A DNA stretch of 7,127 nt from positions 1-7,127 of the forward strand of contig JAKDNQ010000107.1 of NCBI GenBank assembly GCA_030456405.1, read 5' to 3'. How positions within the stretch are numbered: position 1 is the first letter of the stretch; each line of letters starts with the position of its first letter. The translations under genes and the position numbers were made by a program. The DNA comes from Nitrospira sp. GTDB taxonomy: Bacteria; Nitrospirota; Nitrospiria; Nitrospirales; Nitrospiraceae. The notes beneath the pieces are model-generated. The model saw nothing but the letters and a program-made list of their open reading frames with translations, ran no database searches and was not told where the DNA came from. Positions 3,321 through 7,127 of the stretch are shown here, piece after piece.

Positions 3321-5437
3321 TAGAAATACCAGGCCACACCGCCTAAAAACATCCGCGGATTTCCCGGCACAAAGTGAATGTCGTTGACCGCCGCCGTCTC
3401 ACTCCTCAGTCGCGAATCAAATGAAAATATGGCCTGTTCCCACTGCGTATCGAGCAGATTCTTAATGAAGAAGAACGCTTCCAGCCGTCCGTGAGACAGT
3501 TTGACCGGCAGTTGATAGCGCTCCGTGAGGTCAAATTCCACCCAAGATGGCGATTTGACGCTTCGGTCCTCTACGAGTGGGCGTACCCCAAGATAGGTCG
3601 CTTGCACTTGCGAGGTGAGGCCTTCGGGCCAACGCAGTATGACTGCGCCATACGCCAGCAGTTCAGGGGCTAAGGGAATGGCATCGCCATTGCGAAATTC
3701 CGCCTTCGTCCATGTCACACTACCGTTGACATAGAGCGGGCCCGCGACTTGTCCGCGCGCCGCCACCTCTACACCTTCTCGTCTGCTTCGGCCGCGAATT
3801 TCGGTCGTCCCTTCGTCTCCCACAAACACGAGTTCTGACTCGAGATCCAAGCGCCACAGGGTGGCGGTCAATTCTACGCCTTGAGGTCCCAAGGGTTTCG
3901 ATCGTACCCCGATCTCATAACTCTTGGCTCGCGCCAGCGGTGAGGACCCCGGCGCCACGGCCGAGCGCGCGTCGTTGCTGTGAAAGCCCTCGCCGTAGTT
4001 GGCAAAAAATTCGGCGCCGGCCCAGGGACCCAAGATGAGATTCATCTTCGGGAGGACGATGCTGGAGCTGGTCCGACCTGTCGGCTGTTCTGCGCATGTC
4101 GCGCATCGGTTACTCACATCGAACGTGAACGTTTCTGCGCGCAATCCGCCAACCAGCCGCATCCATGAGATCGGCTGGACCTCCCCCTTGACGAATGGCG
4201 CGTAGGACGCCTCGAGGATATCGCTGTCTGTGGTGAGCCCTGTCGGCGTTCTCGTCGTGTGAGTCCCCAACCGAGCGTGAATATTGTCCACTCTGGTTTG
4301 AAACCCGACCGTCCCAATACTCGGAACACCCAGCACTTCGCCTTTGTGTTTGTATCCGATGTCTCCGCCATATATGACCCGTCGATCGGATTGCTGAATC
4401 CCATCGCCATTGACAGGATCGTTGAGAAAGAACGTGAAATTCGTGAAGAGATCAAGCCGGTAATACTGCCCATACGCGTTGGCAAAAAACTGGCCACCCG
4501 ATGTCGTGTCGTAGTGGTAGTTCAATCGGGCGGTGCTGCGGAGCGTGTTGCCGCCTTCCGAAGGATCGATTGCGCCGAACCGACCGATCGTGCCGTCAGT
4601 GACTGCGCGCAAGGGAATCTCTCCGGAGGCATTCCACTTCGACTGTTGATATGTGGCGGTCAGACTTAATTCATCCCGGCTTGTCAGATTGGTCGTCATT
4701 TTCCCCAACAAATTTCCTCGAAAATAAGCGTTGTCATGCTCATACGGACCGTTCGTGTAAAAACCCTCAGCGGCAAACAATGTACGCACTTTGTCCTTGG
4801 TCGGCGAGAACATGAGCAAATACCGTTGGGTGTCAAACTGACCTCCGGTCCCCTGGGCGACCCCTTCCTGAACCACCTGTCGCGTCTTGAAGTTCACCGC
4901 CCCTGCCGTGGCAAAGTCGCCATATTCTGGAAGATACGCGCCTTTGGAGACCTCCAGCCCTTCGATCGTTTCCGGAATAATAAAATTGAGATCGGTGTAG
5001 CCTTGTCCATGCGCATGGGTGCGCAAGTTAATCGGCATCCCATCCGTGAAGAACGCGACATCGGTGCCGTGATCGGCATCGAAACCACGGAGAAAATATT
5101 GATCGGCTTTCCCTGCCCCGCCGGAATGTTCGACGGCAAGGAAGCCAGGAATCAAGCGTAATACTTGAGAGGGACGCCCCTGCGGCTGGAGAATAATTTC
5201 CTTGTCCGGGATAAACTGCTGTGAAGAGGCCGCGACTGGTCTTTCGCCAATCACAGTGACTTCCGGCACTTCGACTATCTCCTGGTCCGGATCTTGAGCC
5301 CGTACAGTCGCTCGTGCCGGCGGCTGAGTCGATGCAGGACGCTCAACTATCTTCTTATCAGGATCATGAGCCCGTACGGACTCAACGATGGTCAACAACG
5401 TAGTCACGAAGGCCAGGAGTAGCGCAAGGCGTCGCAT
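3320..5437 (-). CDS. TonB-dependent outer-membrane receptor, probably for nickel or a nickel complex
   Basis: This encodes 705 residues, normal for the family. These receptors are 22-strand outer-membrane barrels that import scarce ligands using TonB-ExbBD energy. The ATG at 5437 follows AAGGGGA (5445-5451) with 7 bases between and gives a signal peptide, residues 1-23 (MRRLALLLAFVTTLLTIVESVRA). An upstream in-frame start at 5485 lacks a site. EVTVIGER (59-66) is a TonB-box-like segment. The plug follows, with PSQVLRLIPG, QYFLRGFDADHGTDV, FFTDGMPIN, IEGLEVSKGAYLPEYGDFATAGAVNFKT, and a His-containing THAHGQGY stretch. The rest is barrel, ending in aromatic GGVAWYF, the outer-membrane insertion signal. 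The N-terminus carries three DPDK/QxI-type motifs. It follows nikR and DUF3842 on the same strand, hence the nickel guess. The ligand is not readable from the sequence, and another metal chelate or siderophore is possible. Confidence 0.9.
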   Translation of the reverse strand: MRRLALLLAFVTTLLTIVESVRAHDPDKKIVERPASTQPPARATVRAQDPDQEIVEVPEVTVIGERPVAASSQQFIPDKEIILQPQGRPSQVLRLIPGFLAVEHSGGAGKADQYFLRGFDADHGTDVAFFTDGMPINLRTHAHGQGYTDLNFIIPETIEGLEVSKGAYLPEYGDFATAGAVNFKTRQVVQEGVAQGTGGQFDTQRYLLMFSPTKDKVRTLFAAEGFYTNGPYEHDNAYFRGNLLGKMTTNLTSRDELSLTATYQQSKWNASGEIPLRAVTDGTIGRFGAIDPSEGGNTLRSTARLNYHYDTTSGGQFFANAYGQYYRLDLFTNFTFFLNDPVNGDGIQQSDRRVIYGGDIGYKHKGEVLGVPSIGTVGFQTRVDNIHARLGTHTTRTPTGLTTDSDILEASYAPFVKGEVQPISWMRLVGGLRAETFTFDVSNRCATCAEQPTGRTSSSIVLPKMNLILGPWAGAEFFANYGEGFHSNDARSAVAPGSSPLARAKSYEIGVRSKPLGPQGVELTATLWRLDLESELVFVGDEGTTEIRGRSRREGVEVAARGQVAGPLYVNGSVTWTKAEFRNGDAIPLAPELLAYGAVILRWPEGLTSQVQATYLGVRPLVEDRSVKSPSWVEFDLTERYQLPVKLSHGRLEAFFFIKNLLDTQWEQAIFSFDSRLRSETAAVNDIHFVPGNPRMFLGGVAWYF
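5274..5376 (-). repeat. in-frame duplicated segment in the receptor N-terminus
   Basis: The 31 bases 5274-5304 recur at 5346-5376 with 26 identities, offset by exactly 72 bases (24 codons). They encode VRAQDPDQEIV and VRAHDPDKKIV. The spacing and DNA similarity point to a recent tandem duplication next to the signal-peptide cleavage site. A weaker third motif, IPDKEIILQP, lies about 27 residues further on in the protein. Confidence 0.8.
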
Positions 5438-5465
5438 CGTCACATCCCCTTCACATTCACATGCA

Positions 5466-5484
5466 TGGGCGGATGAGACGCCCA
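5466..5484 (-). other. leader hairpin before the receptor gene
   Basis: On the minus strand TGGGCG (5479-5484 in plus coordinates) pairs with CGCCCA (5466-5471) around a 7-base loop, ending about 15 bases upstream of the receptor's AAGGGGA ribosome-binding site. It could modulate translation or be a weak intercistronic structure after DUF3842. I found no NikR-like palindrome and no clear promoter in 5438-5563. Confidence 0.35.
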
Positions 5485-5563
5485 CGATAATCTCACGACA
5501 GCCGACTCACCGACTGGCGCAGACCCTCGTGGCCTGGCTACAACTATGATCTGGAGCGCCCGG

Positions 5564-5989
5564 CTAGGCTGGCAGGACCTCACTGATCAGGAGACGAACT
5601 CGAGAGAGAGACTGCGCAATCTGTGCATCGAGGGTACCTCCCCCTGCCCCCACAATTTCCACGCGAGCTCGATTGAGCGGCAGCAGGACCTTCATGGCCC
5701 TTGCTCCGAGAATAGCATTGACAATCTCCGGCGTGACCTCACCGAGCATGGCGCCAGGCAAGACCATATTCAGCGATGCGACAATCACGTCCACCGTAGG
5801 CAATGTGTCGGCAATCGCGCGAGGTCCCACACCCACCTGCGCCGCACCGGCCTGTTTCATCGCCGCCCCCGCGGCGCGGTTCGTCCCCAACGCCACAATG
5901 TCATGCGCCGGGCCGAACTCCGAACGGAGTCCCTCAACCAGCCGAGACCCAAGCCCACCCCCACGCCCGTCGATCACACACACGCGCAT
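5564..5989 (-). CDS. DUF3842 family protein, Rossmann-like
   Basis: This encodes 141 residues. It matches my memory of the DUF3842 family: MRVCVIDGRGGGLGSRLVE at the start is a dinucleotide-fold-like glycine loop after a first beta-strand, then DIVALGTNRAAGAAMKQAGA, DVIVASLNMVLPGAMLGEVTP, and the closing KVLLPLNRARVEIVGA. There is no signal peptide or membrane segment, so it is cytoplasmic. No catalytic residues are known to me and the biochemical role is uncharacterised. The ATG at 5989 lies 3 bases after the nikR TAG, so the two are translated as a coupled pair, with a GGAAGGG run inside the end of nikR as the likely ribosome-binding site. Its position between a nickel repressor and a TonB receptor suggests a role in metal handling, which is inference from context only. 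Confidence 0.85.
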   Translation of the reverse strand: MRVCVIDGRGGGLGSRLVEGLRSEFGPAHDIVALGTNRAAGAAMKQAGAAQVGVGPRAIADTLPTVDVIVASLNMVLPGAMLGEVTPEIVNAILGARAMKVLLPLNRARVEIVGAGGGTLDAQIAQSLSRVRLLISEVLPA

Positions 5990-5992
5990 GAA

Positions 5993-6409
5993 CTACACCA
6001 GACCCTTCCCGGTTGTTGTCATAGTGAGTTTGCCATGCTTCACACCCTTGACTGACACCAGAGCGTCCGCCACCTTCCTGATCTGAACCCCTTTGCCTTT
6101 CACCACCAAGACCTCAAGACAATGGTCATGGTCGAGATGCACATGCATACCGGCCAGAATGTGACCTTGAAAATCGTGCTGGATATGAGTCAGCTTTCTT
6201 GTCAGGTCACGCACATGATGGTCGTAGACAAAGGTGATCGTGCCGACCGTCTCTTTATTGTCGTTCCACTCCTGCCCGACCAGGTTGTCCCGAATTAGGT
6301 CCCGTAATGCCTCCGAGCGGTTGGTGTACTTGCGCTTCTTAATGTGCAGATCGAAATCATCAAGCAGATGATGGTCCAACGACACGCCGAATCGAATAAG
6401 CTTCTTCAC
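5993..6409 (-). CDS. nikR: nickel-responsive transcriptional regulator NikR
   Basis: This encodes 138 residues, typical for NikR (133-150). Residues 4-45 form the ribbon-helix-helix DNA-binding domain (LIRFGVSLDHHLLDDFD, then YTNRSEALRDLIRDNL). Residues 55-132 form the ACT-like metal-binding tetramerisation domain. The high-affinity nickel ligands are all present: His78 (IQHDF), His89 and His91 (MHVHLDHDH) and Cys97 (HCLEV), equivalent to H76, H87, H89 and C95 of E. coli NikR. The frame opens at a GTG at 6451, but I prefer the GTG at 6409. GAGG lies 5 bases before it, the length then fits the family, and a promoter -10 (6440-6445) falls inside the longer version. The extra 14 residues would add nothing typical. 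It is the first gene of a likely nikR-DUF3842-receptor operon, and autoregulation is possible. Confidence 0.93.
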   Translation of the reverse strand: MKKLIRFGVSLDHHLLDDFDLHIKKRKYTNRSEALRDLIRDNLVGQEWNDNKETVGTITFVYDHHVRDLTRKLTHIQHDFQGHILAGMHVHLDHDHCLEVLVVKGKGVQIRKVADALVSVKGVKHGKLTMTTTGKGLV

Positions 6410-6439
6410 GTTAGCCTCATGAGTAGCACGAATATTTAA

Positions 6440-6468
6440 TTCATAGCACACTCAAGACAGAGGCGCAA
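6440..6468 (-). promoter_or_regulatory. probable promoter of nikR
   Basis: On the minus strand TTGCGC (6463-6468) and TATGAA (6440-6445, within TATGAAT) are 17 bases apart, a good sigma70 arrangement. The start would be near 6433, giving a leader of about 24 bases before the GTG at 6409. A direct repeat GTGCTA occurs twice with a 20-base period, overlapping the -10 and just downstream of it. It is direct rather than inverted, so it is not the classic NikR palindrome. Confidence 0.5.
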
Positions 6469-6688
6469 CCGGAACCTGTCGATCCTGAACTCCTTACGAA
6501 GCCCCAGCGCAGTTGGATTCATTGATGTGGAAGGGAAATCATGGCGGAGGCATTCGACCCTGCGTTCCGTTGTAGGAGTCAGCCTGGAAGGCAGAATAAC
6601 CGGCTTAGAATGATTTACGTTGGTCGCAACCTTTGCCCTCTGCGGAGCGTGTCCGGCACGTTACACTGAGGAAGGAGGCATACCTGCT
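6469..6688. other. intergenic stretch without recognised content
   Basis: About 220 bases between the cupin gene stop and the nikR promoter. I see no gene with a plausible start on either strand, no strong hairpin with a T-tract, no tRNA and no repeat shared with the rest of the window. A short CGTG-5-CACG inverted repeat around 6648-6660 is too small to call a terminator. Confidence 0.5.
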
Positions 6689-7127
6689 TTACGGAAGCAT
6701 TTCGTTATGGGTTGATGAGATCACCAGCATGAGGCTGCCGGTCTCTGTCCAGGTTGGAGGATGGATGGAGCCGGCTTCGGCGCGGTGGTAGTCGCCGGGA
6801 TACATGAGGCGGCCTGCACAGTGGCAGGTTCCTTCAAGAACGTAGAGCTCTTCCATTTGGGCATGTCGATGGGAACCGTACGTGGAGCCTGGTTCCATGC
6901 GACAGAGCACCGTCGCCCTGGCATTGACCGTATCCTCGTGGAGCACTTTTATGAACGTGCCAGGACTGACTTCCTGCCACTCGAGCTCGGATGTCCGAAG
7001 AAAGGAAAAGGCGGACTCCATCTGAGGCCGCGGCTCTATTTGCTTGACGACCTGCGCCAATACCCGTTCCCGCAGTGAAGCCCGAGGCGCAACCGGCACG
7101 GCATTCAACGCGAGGGTGTTTGCCACA
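6689..7127 (-). CDS. ChrR-like cupin protein, probable anti-sigma factor (5' end outside window)
   Basis: The visible part is about 145 residues, ending MLP at TAA (6689-6691). The frame reaches the window edge without a convincing start, and a GTG at 7126 lies inside what looks like a conserved linker (VAPRASLRERVLAQV). Such a linker in ChrR-type proteins joins an N-terminal zinc-binding anti-sigma domain to a C-terminal cupin domain. The cupin is clear: GSTYGSHRHAQMEELYVLEG, then CHCAGRLMYPGDYHRAEAG and HPPTWTETGSLMLVIS. SHRH, the downstream Glu and later His residues form the expected metal site. In ChrR the cupin domain senses stress such as singlet oxygen, and the protein holds an ECF sigma factor inactive. 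I infer a similar role, with a sigma-factor gene expected to the right. A free-standing cupin is the alternative. Confidence 0.75.
   Translation of the reverse strand, partial: VANTLALNAVPVAPRASLRERVLAQVVKQIEPRPQMESAFSFLRTSELEWQEVSPGTFIKVLHEDTVNARATVLCRMEPGSTYGSHRHAQMEELYVLEGTCHCAGRLMYPGDYHRAEAGSIHPPTWTETGSLMLVISSTHNEMLP

Noticed and set aside
3480..5161. Plus-strand frames up to 141 codons within the receptor gene
   Set aside because: They lie antisense inside a full-length TonB receptor gene, with no independent signals or recognised domains.
5438..5563. NikR operator before the receptor gene
   Set aside because: I searched for GTATGA/TCATAC-type and GTGTTAC/GTAACAC-type inverted pairs and found no convincing one. 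The receptor may depend on the upstream nikR promoter.

Overview
The window reads as a chromosomal segment of a Gram-negative bacterium, most likely a Nitrospira-like member of the Nitrospirota. An outer-membrane TonB-dependent receptor shows two membranes. The nikR - DUF3842 - TonB-receptor order, a small secreted protein ending in GPQI-like proline-rich sequence, and long palindromic repeats with GCTGAAAA/TTTTGAGC arms all match what I remember from Nitrospira genomes. That lineage call rests on memory, not on a search.

Layout. Positions 1-680 are gene-poor: degenerate interspersed repeats, a hairpin, the C-terminal remnant of a HicA-type toxin gene (minus strand), and a 101-bp inverted-repeat element abutting the broken end of that remnant. 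Positions 687-1142 (minus) encode a small secreted protein of unknown function. Positions 1242-1923 appear non-coding and carry more copies of the degenerate repeat plus several hairpins. A sigma70-type promoter (1924-1953) then drives a 121-residue secreted protein (2028-2393, plus). Its rho-independent terminator (2574-2612) is separated from the stop codon by a 120-bp imperfect palindrome.

From 2603 to the right edge all genes are on the minus strand. Read in transcription order they are: a right-edge, 5'-truncated ChrR-like cupin/anti-sigma gene; then after a promoter nikR (nickel-responsive repressor), a DUF3842 gene 3 bases downstream, and a TonB-dependent receptor of 705 residues after 126 bases; and finally an alkyladenine DNA glycosylase (mpg), separated from the receptor by a second long palindrome. 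NikR, DUF3842 and the receptor look like one nickel-homeostasis unit in which the receptor would bring nickel, or a nickel complex, across the outer membrane. The nickel link is inferred from NikR.

The most unusual point is that the palindromes on either side of mpg (2396-2515 and 3193-3320) belong to one family in opposite orientation. They share short conserved blocks at matching spacing, while their arms differ in sequence and remain self-complementary within each copy. This is covariation-like behaviour that argues for selection, or a copying mechanism, acting on a folded structure.
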